Positions 9,533-19,348 of a stretch of DNA of 64,000 nt are shown in pieces. The stretch's first letter is position 1. Every line of letters starts with the position of its first letter. This DNA comes from Achromobacter mucicolens (lineage in GTDB: Bacteria > Pseudomonadota > Gammaproteobacteria > Burkholderiales > Burkholderiaceae_B), in contig NZ_CADIJP010000006.1 of NCBI RefSeq assembly GCF_902859725.1, forward strand, positions 1 through 64,000, in the 5' to 3' direction. Below the pieces are notes generated by a model that ran no database searches, had not been told where the DNA came from, and saw only the letters and a program-made list of their open reading frames with translations. A program made the translations under genes and the position numbers.

Positions 9533-10954
9533 TTAAATGGCGATCCAGCCGTAGATCAGGCCGACAATGGCGGCCAGCGCTCCGACGCATGCCACGATGA
9601 AAACGACCAACTCCCAACCCGTGAAGAACGACCTGCCCTGCTCGCGCCGGGCCCAGAAGTACAGAATGGATCCGGGCGCGTACAACAGCGCCGACAGCAG
9701 CAGGAACTTCAAGCCGCCGGCGAGAATCATGAACACCGTGTAGATGGCGGCGATGCTGGCAAGCGTCAGATCGCGCTTGCGGTCCTTGCCGTCGACATAC
9801 GTCTCGCCGCGCTTGGCAAGCTGCCAGCCGAATCCGGCGACCAGCAGATAGGGGATCAACGACATCGCGCTGGTCAGGCTCAGCATCAGCGCAAAGGCGT
9901 CGCGCGACCAGTACGTGCTGATGACGAAGAGCTGCACGATGATGTTGGTCACCCACAGCGCCACGACCGGCACGCCGTTCTTGTTCTCACGGGCGAACGC
10001 GCGCGGCATGTCTTCGTTCTTGGACGCCGCGTGCATCACTTCCGCGCAGATCAGCGACCAGGCCAGATAGGCGCCCAGCACCGAGATCAAGAGGCCCACG
10101 CTGACGAACACCGCGCCCCACGGCCCCACCACCGATTCCAGCACGCCGGCCATCGACGGCTGACGCAGCCCGGCGATGTCGCTCTGCTGCATGACCGCAT
10201 AGGGCAGCAGCGACACCAACACCATCAGCAGCAGCGCCGTGACAAAGCCGATCAGCGTGGCCACCCCCACGTCCGAGCGCTTGGACGCGAATCGCGAATA
10301 CACGCTTGCGCCCTCGATTCCCAGGAATACGAAGACGGTCACCAGCATGGTTCTGCGCACCTGCTCGAACAGGCCGTAGCCGCTCATCTCGCCCCAGAAG
10401 TTGATGCGGAACAGGTCGAGCTTGAACGCCACGAACAGCACGACGATGAACACCACGATCGGAATGATCTTGGCGACCGTAACGACCGCGTTGATGAACG
10501 CCGCCTGCTGCACCCCGCGCAGGATCATGAAGTGAAACAGCCAGATCCCCACCGACGCCACCGCGATCGCGATGACCGTGTTGCCGTCGCCGAAAACGGG
10601 AAAAAAGGCGCCGAGCGTGGACTTGATCAGCACCCAGTACGAGACGTTGCCGATGCAGCTGCCGATCCAGTAGCCAAACGCGGACAGAAAACCCATATAG
10701 TTGCCAAAGCCCGCCTTGGCGTACGCAAAGACGCCCGCGTCCATTTCGGGCTTGCGCTCGGCCAGCGCCTGAAACACGCGCGCCAGCGTATACATGCCCG
10801 CCCCCGCGATGATCCACGCGATAACCGCGCCGACGACGCCCGTCGCCCCGCCAAAGGTCCTGGGCAGCGAGAAGATCCCGGCGCCGATCATCGACCCCAC
10901 CACCATGCCGGTCAAGGCAAGCAATCCAAGCTTCTTGGGAGTACTGCTTTCCAT
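9533..10954 (-). CDS. arcD: APC-family arginine antiporter, ArcD-like
   Basis: The start is set at the second of two adjacent ATGs (10954), about 5 nt after GGAGGT. The 473-residue membrane protein opens with a short [10 protein letters not shown] tail followed by the APC motif [18 protein letters not shown] and about 12 helices, with [14 protein letters not shown] in the middle. It lies 16 bp upstream of arcA in the same direction, the standard arcD-arcA order, and should exchange extracellular arginine for citrulline or ornithine. It is paralogous to the product of 6761-8191. The gap to the preceding AI-2E-type gene is 73 bp, so its own promoter must lie there or transcription reads through. 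Confidence 0.85.
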   Translation of the reverse strand: MESSTPKKLGLLALTGMVVGSMIGAGIFSLPRTFGGATGVVGAVIAWIIAGAGMYTLARVFQALAERKPEMDAGVFAYAKAGFGNYMGFLSAFGYWIGSCIGNVSYWVLIKSTLGAFFPVFGDGNTVIAIAVASVGIWLFHFMILRGVQQAAFINAVVTVAKIIPIVVFIVVLFVAFKLDLFRINFWGEMSGYGLFEQVRRTMLVTVFVFLGIEGASVYSRFASKRSDVGVATLIGFVTALLLMVLVSLLPYAVMQQSDIAGLRQPSMAGVLESVVGPWGAVFVSVGLLISVLGAYLAWSLICAEVMHAASKNEDMPRAFARENKNGVPVVALWVTNIIVQLFVISTYWSRDAFALMLSLTSAMSLIPYLLVAGFGWQLAKRGETYVDGKDRKRDLTLASIAAIYTVFMILAGGLKFLLLSALLYAPGSILYFWARREQGRSFFTGWELVVFIVACVGALAAIVGLIYGWIAI

Positions 10955-11027
10955 CATGCACCTCCAATAATGAGCAAAGACGAGAGCGGGTCGGCCGACT
11001 TGCCGGGCGGAGCCCGGACCGGCCGGC

Positions 11028-12014
11028 TCAGCTGCGGGCAACGCGTGAACTGCGGCCTGCGCCGTACACGGTGGTCATCACGATAAGTAGGGGCACGCCA
11101 ATGAACGTGCCCGGAATGCCCCACACAAACCCCCAGAAAAAAACAGCAAACATCACCATCAGCGGCGACAGCGCAAACGCGCTGCCGGCAAGCCTGGGTT
11201 CCAGATAACAGCCATAGACGATCTGGATGCAGTTCAGGACGACGAGCACCGCAATGCTGGTCTGCAGCGATCCGACCTGCACGAACGCGAAGAACGCCGG
11301 AAACACCGTAGCCACCAGCGGCCCGAGGAACGGGATGTAATTGAGCAGGAAGGCGAGCCCGCCCCAGGCGGTCGCCAACTCCAGGCCGGCATAGATGGCA
11401 AACAGCCAGACCGTCACGCCCGTCAGCACGCTTGCGATCGTGCGGATCACCATGTACCAGCGCAACTTGGCGGCGACATCGCGCCCGATCGCCATCCAGC
11501 GCTGCGCCCGGGCCTCACCCAGCAGGCGGATCAGCCGCGCCGGCGCCTCGTCAAGCTCGAACAGCCCCAGCGCAATGAAAACAAAGGCGATGAAGATCAT
11601 GCCCAGCATGCTGTTGATCCGCAGCGCCACCTCCTGGATCGCCCGCACCAGCCATGACACGTTGAAGCTGTCCTGGAACATCTGGATCGCCATCGCGCCG
11701 TGCGGGTGCAGCGTTTCGGTCTCCAGCGTGAACAGACGCTGGAAGCGCGCGGCGTTGGCCATGACCCACTGCGCGACCAGGCTGAAGCCCCAGGCCGCCA
11801 GCGACAGGAACACCACCGACACGACCACCGTGACCACCAGCGCCAGGATCGCGGCCAGCGGCGCCGGCATCCTGCGGCCCAGGTACTGGCGCAGCGGCGC
11901 AACCAGGCAGATGACGAACAACGCAAACGCCAACGGCACGAAGATCGGGCTGGCCAGGTACAGCAGGCCGAGCAGCAGGAGGGCAAAGATGCCGGACATT
12001 GCGAAGGACGTCAT
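11028..12014 (-). CDS. AI-2E family transporter (PerM/TqsA-like permease)
   Basis: The 328-residue protein is almost wholly hydrophobic with about seven to eight membrane segments. It has the AI-2E-family hallmarks: an N-terminal pair of helices ending LRQYLGRR, a long amphipathic central stretch (residues ~95-150), the GLAFLLNYIPFLGPLVAT motif near 235, and a C-terminal WGIPGTFIGVPLL motif. Family members include putative exporters of autoinducer-2 and sodium/proton antiporters, so the substrate is uncertain. The ATG overlaps the stop of the alpha/beta hydrolase gene by 4 nt (ATGA), making it the last cistron of the RND operon. Confidence 0.85.
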   Translation of the reverse strand: MTSFAMSGIFALLLLGLLYLASPIFVPLAFALFVICLVAPLRQYLGRRMPAPLAAILALVVTVVVSVVFLSLAAWGFSLVAQWVMANAARFQRLFTLETETLHPHGAMAIQMFQDSFNVSWLVRAIQEVALRINSMLGMIFIAFVFIALGLFELDEAPARLIRLLGEARAQRWMAIGRDVAAKLRWYMVIRTIASVLTGVTVWLFAIYAGLELATAWGGLAFLLNYIPFLGPLVATVFPAFFAFVQVGSLQTSIAVLVVLNCIQIVYGCYLEPRLAGSAFALSPLMVMFAVFFWGFVWGIPGTFIGVPLLIVMTTVYGAGRSSRVARS

Positions 12015-13501
12015 CGTGGTATCACCCCATCAACGCGCTTGACCAGATAGGCATAGAACGGATTGGAGGTCAGCCGGGTCAGCGTGTCCATGCCGATCAC
12101 GAAGGCGCCGACTTCGCCGCGCATGGACATGGCGCCCAGGCTGATGCCAAATTCTTCGATGTTGTCCGGATGCGTGCCGTACAGCGCGTCGTCGGTCGGG
12201 AACGGCAGCGCCACGTGCGACAGCGAATAGACCTCGCGCGGATAGTCCATGCCGATGGCCCGTTCCACGACGGCGGTGGCGTTCGGCTCAATGACGCGCT
12301 CGATCATGGCGCTTGACGTGGGGCTGGCGTTGGTGACGAGCGTCAGGCGATAGTTGCGCTTTTCACCGGGCAGCGTGCCCGCCAGTTGCCAGGCGACACC
12401 GCGCCGGAACAGCGGCCCAAGCTTGGTGGCCCGGTTCAGGTCGAACAGCACCAGATCGCTACCGTTGGCAGGCAGCCGCGCATACAGCGCGTTGATCAGC
12501 GCGCGCGTGCTGACGGTGAAATCCAGCACGGAGTGGAACGTGATGATCGGCGGCAACCGTTCCAGGCCGCCCGCGCGCTGCTGCGCGACCAGCCTGTCCT
12601 GCAGCGTCTGAGTCAGCTCGAACGACTGGCGGGCCGCGTGGACCGGGAAAGAGTTGTACTTGAAGGGATTGAACTCCGGCACGATGCTGAGCCATGCTGC
12701 CTTGGCAAACGCGGGCAGGATGGCCGGCAGCCCCGCCAAGCCCGCGAAGCGCGCGAACGACGTGATGCCGACCATCGGCGAGATCAGCACCAGGCGGTCG
12801 GGCTTGTCGAGCTTGGGATTGTCCAGCGCATCCAGCGCGTGCATCAGCGCCAACGCACCGCCGTTGGAAAAGCCCACCATGTGCAGCGGTTTGGGCGCCG
12901 GCACGCGGCGGCGGGCTTCGCGCACGGCCAGGCGCGTGGCCGCCGCCCAGTCTTCCCAATGCGCGTCCGTCAGCCCGCCGGGCACCGTGCCGTGGCCCGG
13001 CATCCGGATGGCGATCGCCACGTAGCCGACCGATTGGTAATGGGCGGCGACGTGGCGCAGGCTGTAGGGCGAATCCGTCAGGCCATGCAGCAGCACAGCC
13101 ACGCCCCGCGGCTCACCCGCCGGCAGCAGCATGAACGACCGGTTCCAGTCATGCGCGAAATGCTCGGGGTACACCTTCGCGTCCGCGAAATAGCGGTTGC
13201 TGTCCACCTTGTCCTCGGGCAGCAGCTTGTCGCCCACGTTCTGCCTGACCAGCGCAAAAAGCTGATCCTCATGCGCCAGGTAATCGTCCCAGGTGCTGCG
13301 GTCCAGCCGCTCGGCGTCCAGTTCCTGCGGCACATATGTGTGCCACGCAGCCAGCGGCGGCCCCTGCTGGATGTCGTACAGGCGCACGCCCATTAGCGTG
13401 AAGACGATCAGCAACGCCACCCCGGCCGCAATGAACAAGGCCTTGCGCAGCCGGCGCCACCGCGGGCGCTGGACGGCGTCGGTGGGCTTGCCGGTGTTCA
13501 C
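12011..13501 (-). CDS. Alpha/beta hydrolase with N-terminal membrane anchor
   Basis: The GTG start overlaps the stop of the outer-membrane efflux gene (GTGA). Residues ~20-40 form one membrane helix, so the catalytic part is probably periplasmic. The hydrolase domain has an oxyanion motif VAVLLHGLTDSPYSL near 134, the RMPGHGTVPGG segment, and the nucleophile elbow GFSNGG with Ser at about residue 212. The C-terminal third (SLSHVALPFP) contains the likely catalytic His. The 496-residue length is large for a serine esterase or lysophospholipase-like enzyme. Its place inside an efflux operon suggests a role in envelope or drug detoxification, which is inference. Confidence 0.75.
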   Translation of the reverse strand: MNTGKPTDAVQRPRWRRLRKALFIAAGVALLIVFTLMGVRLYDIQQGPPLAAWHTYVPQELDAERLDRSTWDDYLAHEDQLFALVRQNVGDKLLPEDKVDSNRYFADAKVYPEHFAHDWNRSFMLLPAGEPRGVAVLLHGLTDSPYSLRHVAAHYQSVGYVAIAIRMPGHGTVPGGLTDAHWEDWAAATRLAVREARRRVPAPKPLHMVGFSNGGALALMHALDALDNPKLDKPDRLVLISPMVGITSFARFAGLAGLPAILPAFAKAAWLSIVPEFNPFKYNSFPVHAARQSFELTQTLQDRLVAQQRAGGLERLPPIITFHSVLDFTVSTRALINALYARLPANGSDLVLFDLNRATKLGPLFRRGVAWQLAGTLPGEKRNYRLTLVTNASPTSSAMIERVIEPNATAVVERAIGMDYPREVYSLSHVALPFPTDDALYGTHPDNIEEFGISLGAMSMRGEVGAFVIGMDTLTRLTSNPFYAYLVKRVDGVIPR

Positions 13502-15009
13502 TGCGCGGCTCCCGAGGGGGAAGAACCTGTCCCCGCCGGCAGAACGGGCGTGGACGTGGGGCCCGCCGCGGGCGGCGCGTCCGCCATGACCACTTCCGGC
13601 TGCTCGTCCCCGCCACCCAGCGCCACGTACAGCGACACGCCGTTCTGCAATTGCGAGGCCCGCAGCGTCAGCATCTGCTGCTCCGCGTTGAACAAGCCGC
13701 GCCTTGCGTCGACGACTTCCAGGTAGATGGAGATGCCGTTCATGTAGCGCAACTCGGCGGTTTCAGCCAGCCGGCGCTGCGCCTGGATCGCCGTCTCCTG
13801 CGCGGTGACCTGTTCCTGAAAGCGCTTGCGGTTTTCCAGCGCGGTCGCCACTTCGCTGAACGCGGTCTGCACCGTCTTGCGGTAGTTGGCGACCAGTTCG
13901 TCGCGCTGCGCCGTGGCCAGGTCCACCGCCGCCCGCCGCTGCCCGTAGTCGAAGATCGGCCACCCGATCCCCGCGCCGATGTTCCAGATCTGGCTGGGTG
14001 AGGAGAACAGATCCGACAGCTCGGTGGACGCGTAGCCCAGCGATCCGGTCAGCGCAATGCGCGGAAAGAGTGCCGCGCGCGCCGCGCCGATGTTGGCATT
14101 GGCGCTGCGCAGGCGGTTCTCCGCCTGCCGGATGTCCGGCCTGACCACCAGCAGCGAAGACGGCAATCCTGGGCTAAGCGCATCGAACTGCCCCGCGGAC
14201 TCGATGGGCTGGCCGGGGGCCATCTCGTGCTGCAGGTCTTCGCCGACCAGCACCCACAACCGGTTCCAATGCCCCGCCGTGGCGCGCTGCCATTCGGCAA
14301 GCTGGGTCTGCGCCTGGGTCAGCAGGATGGCCGACTGCTCGAAATCGACGCGCGACGTGACCCCGGCGTCCAGGCGATCCTTGGCCACGCGGAGCGCATA
14401 GCTGCGCGTCTCCACCGTGCGCTGCGCCAGCGCGATGCCCTCTTCGCCCGCCTGGGCGTCGTAATAGGTCGAGGCCACGTTTGCGATCAGCGACAGGCGG
14501 AACGCGCGCCTGCCTTCCACCGTCGCCAGGTACTGCTGCAACGCCGAGGCGGTCATATTGCGCACCCGCCCCCAGAAGTCCAGCTCGAAGGACGAGACCA
14601 TCACCTGCGCGTTGAACTGATTGAATTGCACGGTCTGCCGTGACCCGGCCAGCGCCGGGTCCAGCACGGTCAGCGGTTGCTGATTGCGCGACGCCGCCGC
14701 GCCGGCGTCCAGTTGCGGCAGCTGATTGGCGCGCTCGATGCGGTAGAACGCCCGGGCCTGCTCGATCCGGGCCGTGGCCGCTGCCAGGTCCTGATTCAGC
14801 TCCAGCGACCGGGCGATCAGGCGCTTGAGCTGCGCATCGCCAAAGAACTGCTCCCAGGTCACGTCCTGCGCCGCCTTGGCATCCGGAGGGACCTCGCCCG
14901 GGAACATGGCGGGCGTGGCCACTTCGGGCCGGCGGTGCTCGGGCGCAAAATTGCACGCGGACAGCCCACCGATAAGCAGCGCGGCGGCGGCAAGGCGGGC
15001 GGGGGTCAT
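13498..15009 (-). CDS. RND efflux outer-membrane lipoprotein, NodT/OprM family
   Basis: The 503-residue protein is the outer-membrane channel of the tripartite pump. It starts with a lipoprotein signal peptide with lipobox GLSAC (Cys at about residue 19) followed by the OprM-like NFAPEHRRPEV. It has the internal duplicated TolC-fold repeats: long helical stretches DLAAATARIEQARAFYRIE and LVANYRKTVQTAFSEVATAL, plus beta-barrel segments. The VRPDIRQAENRLRSANANIG motif typical of the family lies near residue 300. The ATG overlaps the pump stop by 4 nt. Confidence 0.92.
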   Translation of the reverse strand: MTPARLAAAALLIGGLSACNFAPEHRRPEVATPAMFPGEVPPDAKAAQDVTWEQFFGDAQLKRLIARSLELNQDLAAATARIEQARAFYRIERANQLPQLDAGAAASRNQQPLTVLDPALAGSRQTVQFNQFNAQVMVSSFELDFWGRVRNMTASALQQYLATVEGRRAFRLSLIANVASTYYDAQAGEEGIALAQRTVETRSYALRVAKDRLDAGVTSRVDFEQSAILLTQAQTQLAEWQRATAGHWNRLWVLVGEDLQHEMAPGQPIESAGQFDALSPGLPSSLLVVRPDIRQAENRLRSANANIGAARAALFPRIALTGSLGYASTELSDLFSSPSQIWNIGAGIGWPIFDYGQRRAAVDLATAQRDELVANYRKTVQTAFSEVATALENRKRFQEQVTAQETAIQAQRRLAETAELRYMNGISIYLEVVDARRGLFNAEQQMLTLRASQLQNGVSLYVALGGGDEQPEVVMADAPPAAGPTSTPVLPAGTGSSPSGAAQ

Positions 15010-18000
15010 GGGTTCTCTCCCCGCTCTTCGGCCTTGGCCGGACCGCTCTCGCCAGGCTTGGGCGCAGTTTTCCGGGGACCGGACCAGCGCCGCGCCACCA
15101 TGTAGAAAAGCGGCGTGAAGAACACCCCGAACAGCGTGGCGGTCAGCATGCTGCCCATCACGCTGGTGCCCACCGCCTGCCGGCTGGCGGCGCCCGCACC
15201 GGTCGCCAGCACCAGCGGCAGCATGCCCAACACGAACGTGACGCTGGTCATGATGATGGGACGCAGGCGCTGGCGGGCCGCATCGACCACCGCTTCCTTG
15301 CGGTCGCGGCCTTCAAGCTCCTCCTTCAGCGCGAACTCCACGATCAGGATGCCGTTCTTGGCGGCCAGCCCGATGATGGTCACCAGCCCGATGTTGAAGT
15401 AAATGTCCGCCGACATGCCCCGCCCCAACGTGAATGCGGCGGCGCCCAGGATGCCGAAAGGCAGGATCAGCAGCACCGACACCGGCACGGACCAGCTTTC
15501 GTACAGCGCGGACAGCAGCAGAAACACCACGACCAGCGACAGGGCCAGCAGCAACGCCACCTGGTTGCCCGCTTGCTGTTCCTCGTACGCGGTCCCGGTC
15601 CACTCGTACATGATCCCTTGCGGCAGGACCCGCGCGGCGATGGCCTCCATTTCGGCCAGCGCCACGCCGCTGGAGCGGCCCGCGGCGGCTTCGCCCGAGA
15701 TCGTGATGGAGGGAAAGCCGTTGTAGCGTTCCAGCTGCTGCGGACCATCGATCCAGCGCATTCGCGAAAACGCCGAGAACGGCACCATCTCGCCCCGATT
15801 GTTCGGCAACTGCAAGGCGGCGATGTCCTGCGGCTGCATGCGCTGATCGGCCTCAGCCTGGATGAACACCCGCTGCACCGAGCCATCGTGCAGGAAGTCG
15901 TTGACGTAGTTCGAGCCGAACGCCAGCGTCAGCGCCTGATTGACCTGCGCCACCTGCAAACCCAGCGCACGGGCATGCACGCGGTCGATCTCGACATACA
16001 GCCGCGGCCCCGGCGGCATGCCGTCCAGCCGCACGCCGGTCAGCAGCGGACTGGCGGCGGCGGCCGCGATCATCGCCGCGCCCGTCGCGGCCAGGCCCGC
16101 GCCGCCCTGCGCCGTGCGGTCCTGCACTTTCATGGAAAAGCCCGACGCGTTGCCCATTGACGGGATCGGCGGCGGATTGAGCGCAAAGATCATTGCCTGG
16201 GGAATCTGCCGGAAGGCCAGGTTGCTGCGCCCGACCAGCGCATCGACCGCCTTGCTGCGATCCGTGCGCTCGCTCCACGGGTACAGGTCCACAAACGACA
16301 GCGCAGCCGTCTGCCCCTGGCCGAAGAAGTTGAACCCGACCACCGACGCCACGTTGCGCACGGCAGGCTGCTCACGCAGCAGGCTTTCGGCCTGTTGCAC
16401 GGCCACCTCGGTCTGGTCGGCCGTGGTGCCGGGCGCGCCGGTGTACGACACGAAGAAATAGCCCTGGTCTTCCAGCGGCAGATAGCCGCCCGGCAAGCGC
16501 GAGAACAGAAAGATCGTCAGGCCGCACACGCCCAGGAAGATCAGCATCCAGCGCAGCGGCCGCACCAGCATGTGCTCGACCGCCCGCACGTACTGGCGCG
16601 TCATGGCGTCAAAGCCCGCGTTGAACTTGTCGAACACCCATTGCTTGGCCTTGGACACCCGTCCCTTCGGCGGTTTGCCGTCCGGCAGCTTGAGCAGCGT
16701 TGCGCACAACGCGGCGCCCAGCGACAGCGCCAGCACGGTGGACACGACGATGGCGACCGACAGGGTGATGGAGAACTGGCGGTAGATCGCGCCGCTGGAC
16801 CCCGGAAACATCGCCATCGGCACGAATACCGCCACCAGCACCAGTGTGCTGGCGAAGATCGGCCCCCACACCTGGCCGACCGCCTTGCGTGTGGCTTCAG
16901 GCGCGGAAAGCTTTTCGTCCTGCATGATGCGGGCGACGTTCTCGGACACCACGATCGCGTCATCGTTCAACACCCCGATCGCCACCACCATGCCAAACAG
17001 CGACAACAGGTTGATGGACGCGCCAAACAGGAACAAGCCCGCGCAGGTGCCGATCAGCGCAATCGGCACGATCAGTGTCGGGATCAGCGTGCTGCGCCAG
17101 CTTTGCAGGAACAGGAACACCATCGCCGTGACCAGCAGCAGCGCCTCCACCATGGTGACCAGCACCGAACTGATCGAGGTCGTGATGAAGGGCGTGGTGT
17201 CGAACGGCACCGTCCAGCCGACGCCCGCCGGAAAGACCGATTCCAGCTCCGTCATGCGCTGGCGGACCTGGCGCGCGACATCCAGCGCGTTCGCGTCATT
17301 GGCCAGCTGGATGGCGATGCCGGCGGCCTCCTTGCCATTGACGCTGAGGCGGAAGTTGTAGCTTTCGTTGCCCAGTTCCACCCGCGCCACGTCGCCCAAC
17401 CGCACGAGCGAGCCGTCGTTGTTCACGCGCAGGATGACCTGTCGGAACTGCTCGGGCGTGGAAAAACGGCTCTGCGCCACGATCTGCGCGTTGAAGTCCG
17501 CGCCGCGCGCCAGCGGCAGGTCGCCCAGCGAACCGCCGATCGTCTGCGCGTTCTGCTCCTGCACCGCGCGCATCGCGTCGCTGGCCGACATCTGAAAACT
17601 TGCCAGCTTGCGCTCGTCCAGCCAGATCCGCATGGCGTACGACGAGCCGAACAGCTGCACATCGCCCACGCCACGGATACGGCGCAGCTCATTCAAGATG
17701 TTGTTGGACGCGAAATTGCCCATCTCGACGGCGCTGACGTTGCCGCTTTCGGATTGCAATGCCAGCAGCATCAGGAAGCCGGATGACGCCTTGGTCACGG
17801 CCACGCCCAACTGGCGCACCTCTTGCGGCAGCCGCGGCTCGACCCGGCTCAGGCGGTCCTGCACCTGGCTGCGCGCCACGTCCAGGTCCGTGCCGGGCTC
17901 CAGCGTCACCGTGATCTGCGCCGTGCCGTTGGCGCGGCTGACCGACGCCATGTACAGGAAGTTGTCGACCCCGTTCATTTCCTCCTCGATGATGGAGGTG

Positions 18001-18182
18001 ACGGTGCGATCGATGGTCGTGGTATCGGCGCCCCGGAAGGTCGCCTGGATGGTGATCGACGGCGGCGCGATGTTCGGGTACTGCTCGACGGGCAGCAGCA
18101 CCACCGAGATCAGGCCGAACAACAGAACGAAAAGCGCCACTACCCAGGCGAATACCGGCCGCAACACGAAGAATGAGCCCAT
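15006..18182 (-). CDS. RND multidrug efflux pump, HAE-1 (AcrB/MexB) type
   Basis: The 1058-residue inner-membrane transporter exports drugs using the proton gradient. It has the AcrB plan: TM1 in the first 30 residues, two periplasmic porter/docking regions, a central six-helix bundle, an amphipathic joint, and a second bundle. The proton-relay acids are present as NDDAIVVSENV in TM4, and the partner Lys is in AAKNGILIVEFA in TM10. An unusual Asn replaces the common Val just before the DD pair. Overlap with the outer-membrane gene and 11-bp spacing to the fusion protein mark a single operon. Confidence 0.95.
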   Translation of the reverse strand: MGSFFVLRPVFAWVVALFVLLFGLISVVLLPVEQYPNIAPPSITIQATFRGADTTTIDRTVTSIIEEEMNGVDNFLYMASVSRANGTAQITVTLEPGTDLDVARSQVQDRLSRVEPRLPQEVRQLGVAVTKASSGFLMLLALQSESGNVSAVEMGNFASNNILNELRRIRGVGDVQLFGSSYAMRIWLDERKLASFQMSASDAMRAVQEQNAQTIGGSLGDLPLARGADFNAQIVAQSRFSTPEQFRQVILRVNNDGSLVRLGDVARVELGNESYNFRLSVNGKEAAGIAIQLANDANALDVARQVRQRMTELESVFPAGVGWTVPFDTTPFITTSISSVLVTMVEALLLVTAMVFLFLQSWRSTLIPTLIVPIALIGTCAGLFLFGASINLLSLFGMVVAIGVLNDDAIVVSENVARIMQDEKLSAPEATRKAVGQVWGPIFASTLVLVAVFVPMAMFPGSSGAIYRQFSITLSVAIVVSTVLALSLGAALCATLLKLPDGKPPKGRVSKAKQWVFDKFNAGFDAMTRQYVRAVEHMLVRPLRWMLIFLGVCGLTIFLFSRLPGGYLPLEDQGYFFVSYTGAPGTTADQTEVAVQQAESLLREQPAVRNVASVVGFNFFGQGQTAALSFVDLYPWSERTDRSKAVDALVGRSNLAFRQIPQAMIFALNPPPIPSMGNASGFSMKVQDRTAQGGAGLAATGAAMIAAAAASPLLTGVRLDGMPPGPRLYVEIDRVHARALGLQVAQVNQALTLAFGSNYVNDFLHDGSVQRVFIQAEADQRMQPQDIAALQLPNNRGEMVPFSAFSRMRWIDGPQQLERYNGFPSITISGEAAAGRSSGVALAEMEAIAARVLPQGIMYEWTGTAYEEQQAGNQVALLLALSLVVVFLLLSALYESWSVPVSVLLILPFGILGAAAFTLGRGMSADIYFNIGLVTIIGLAAKNGILIVEFALKEELEGRDRKEAVVDAARQRLRPIIMTSVTFVLGMLPLVLATGAGAASRQAVGTSVMGSMLTATLFGVFFTPLFYMVARRWSGPRKTAPKPGESGPAKAEERGENP

Positions 18183-18193
18183 GGCCGACTCCG

Positions 18194-19348
18194 TCAGGGT
18201 TTCGCAGCTTGCTGTTCGACAGGATCGACCTGCTGGCCAGGCCTGATTCTGTGCCAGCCGTCCACCACCACCCGCTCTCCGGGTTCAAGACCGCTACGCA
18301 CCAGCCAGTTGCCGGCGACCTGCTCGCCGACCTGGATCTGTTTGGGCACGGCCGTGTCGCCCGGCCCGATGACAAACACAGTGGCGGTGTCGCCATTCAA
18401 CCGCGCGGCCCGCGCGGGAATCAGGATGCCCTCCTTGCGCACACCCACCAGGATCTGCCCGGTCACGAACTGCCCCGGCAGCAATTCCCGCTTCGCGTTG
18501 TCAAAGCGGGCGCGTATGGTCTGAGCGCCGGTCGTCCGGTCCACGCTCAGGTCCGCAAAGTCGACGACGCCCGTTTCGCCGAACTCGCGGCCATTGGCCA
18601 GCATGAGACGCACCGGAAATGTGTTGCCCGCCGTGGCCAGCGCGCCCGAGCGCGCGTAGTCGGTCAGGTCCATGATGGCGGTGTTGGATTTGGTGAACGT
18701 GGCGCTGATCGGCGAAAGCTGGTTGACCTGCGCAAGCAGCGTTGCGCCCGATGCGCTGACCAGCGCCCCCTCGGTGACCAGCGCGCGTCCCACACGCCCC
18801 GCGATGGGCGCCCTGACCGTGCAACGGTCCAGGCGCAACTGCGCCAGCGTGACCGCGGCCTGCGCATCGGCGACATTAGCCTGCGCCTGGCCCAGGGCGG
18901 CGAGAGCCGCCTCGTACTCCTGTGCGCTGACCGCCTGGCGCTGCACCAGCGGACGGAACCGCTCGGTGACCGAGCGCGCATTCTTCTGCACGGCCTGCGC
19001 GCGCTGCAGCATGGCATTGGCTTGCGCCAGCTGCGCCTTGTAGTCGCTCGGGTCGATCTGGAACAGCGGGTCGCCAGCCTCTACGTCGCTGCCCTCGGTG
19101 TACAGCAGCTTCTCAACGATGCCATCCACGCGCGCCCGCACTTCGGCCGTGCGGATGGGTTCGATCCGGCCCGGCAGATCCACGTTCAGATCGACCGGCT
19201 GGCTCCCCACGGTCATCACGAAAACCTTTACTGGCGCCAGGGGGACGGCAGCCGCATCGTTCCGGTCCCCACACCCCGCCAACACCATCGTCCACGCACT
19301 CAACGCATACAACACGACACGACGGACATTGCTGCTCGCTTGCATCAT
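18194..19348 (-). CDS. RND periplasmic adaptor (membrane fusion protein), lipoprotein
   Basis: The 384-residue adaptor joins the RND pump to the outer-membrane channel. It has a lipoprotein signal with lipobox VLAGC (Cys near residue 26). The lipoyl half-motifs follow in order (LPGRIEPIRTAEVRARVDG, then RAPIAGRVGRALVTEGALV), flanking an alpha-hairpin of about residues 95-165, then the beta-barrel and membrane-proximal domains. Two ATGs are adjacent at 19348 and 19345; either could be used, with a GGGAG-type site upstream. It is the first gene of a five-gene unit. No TetR, LysR or MarR regulator lies next to it in the window. Confidence 0.93.
   Translation of the reverse strand: MMQASSNVRRVVLYALSAWTMVLAGCGDRNDAAAVPLAPVKVFVMTVGSQPVDLNVDLPGRIEPIRTAEVRARVDGIVEKLLYTEGSDVEAGDPLFQIDPSDYKAQLAQANAMLQRAQAVQKNARSVTERFRPLVQRQAVSAQEYEAALAALGQAQANVADAQAAVTLAQLRLDRCTVRAPIAGRVGRALVTEGALVSASGATLLAQVNQLSPISATFTKSNTAIMDLTDYARSGALATAGNTFPVRLMLANGREFGETGVVDFADLSVDRTTGAQTIRARFDNAKRELLPGQFVTGQILVGVRKEGILIPARAARLNGDTATVFVIGPGDTAVPKQIQVGEQVAGNWLVRSGLEPGERVVVDGWHRIRPGQQVDPVEQQAAKP

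Noticed and set aside
9245-11086. 613-codon forward ORF opposite arcA and arcD
   Set aside because: It spans two real reverse-strand genes and has no recognisable domain.
16395-17786. 463-codon forward ORF inside the RND pump gene
   Set aside because: Antisense shadow of a complete RND transporter gene.
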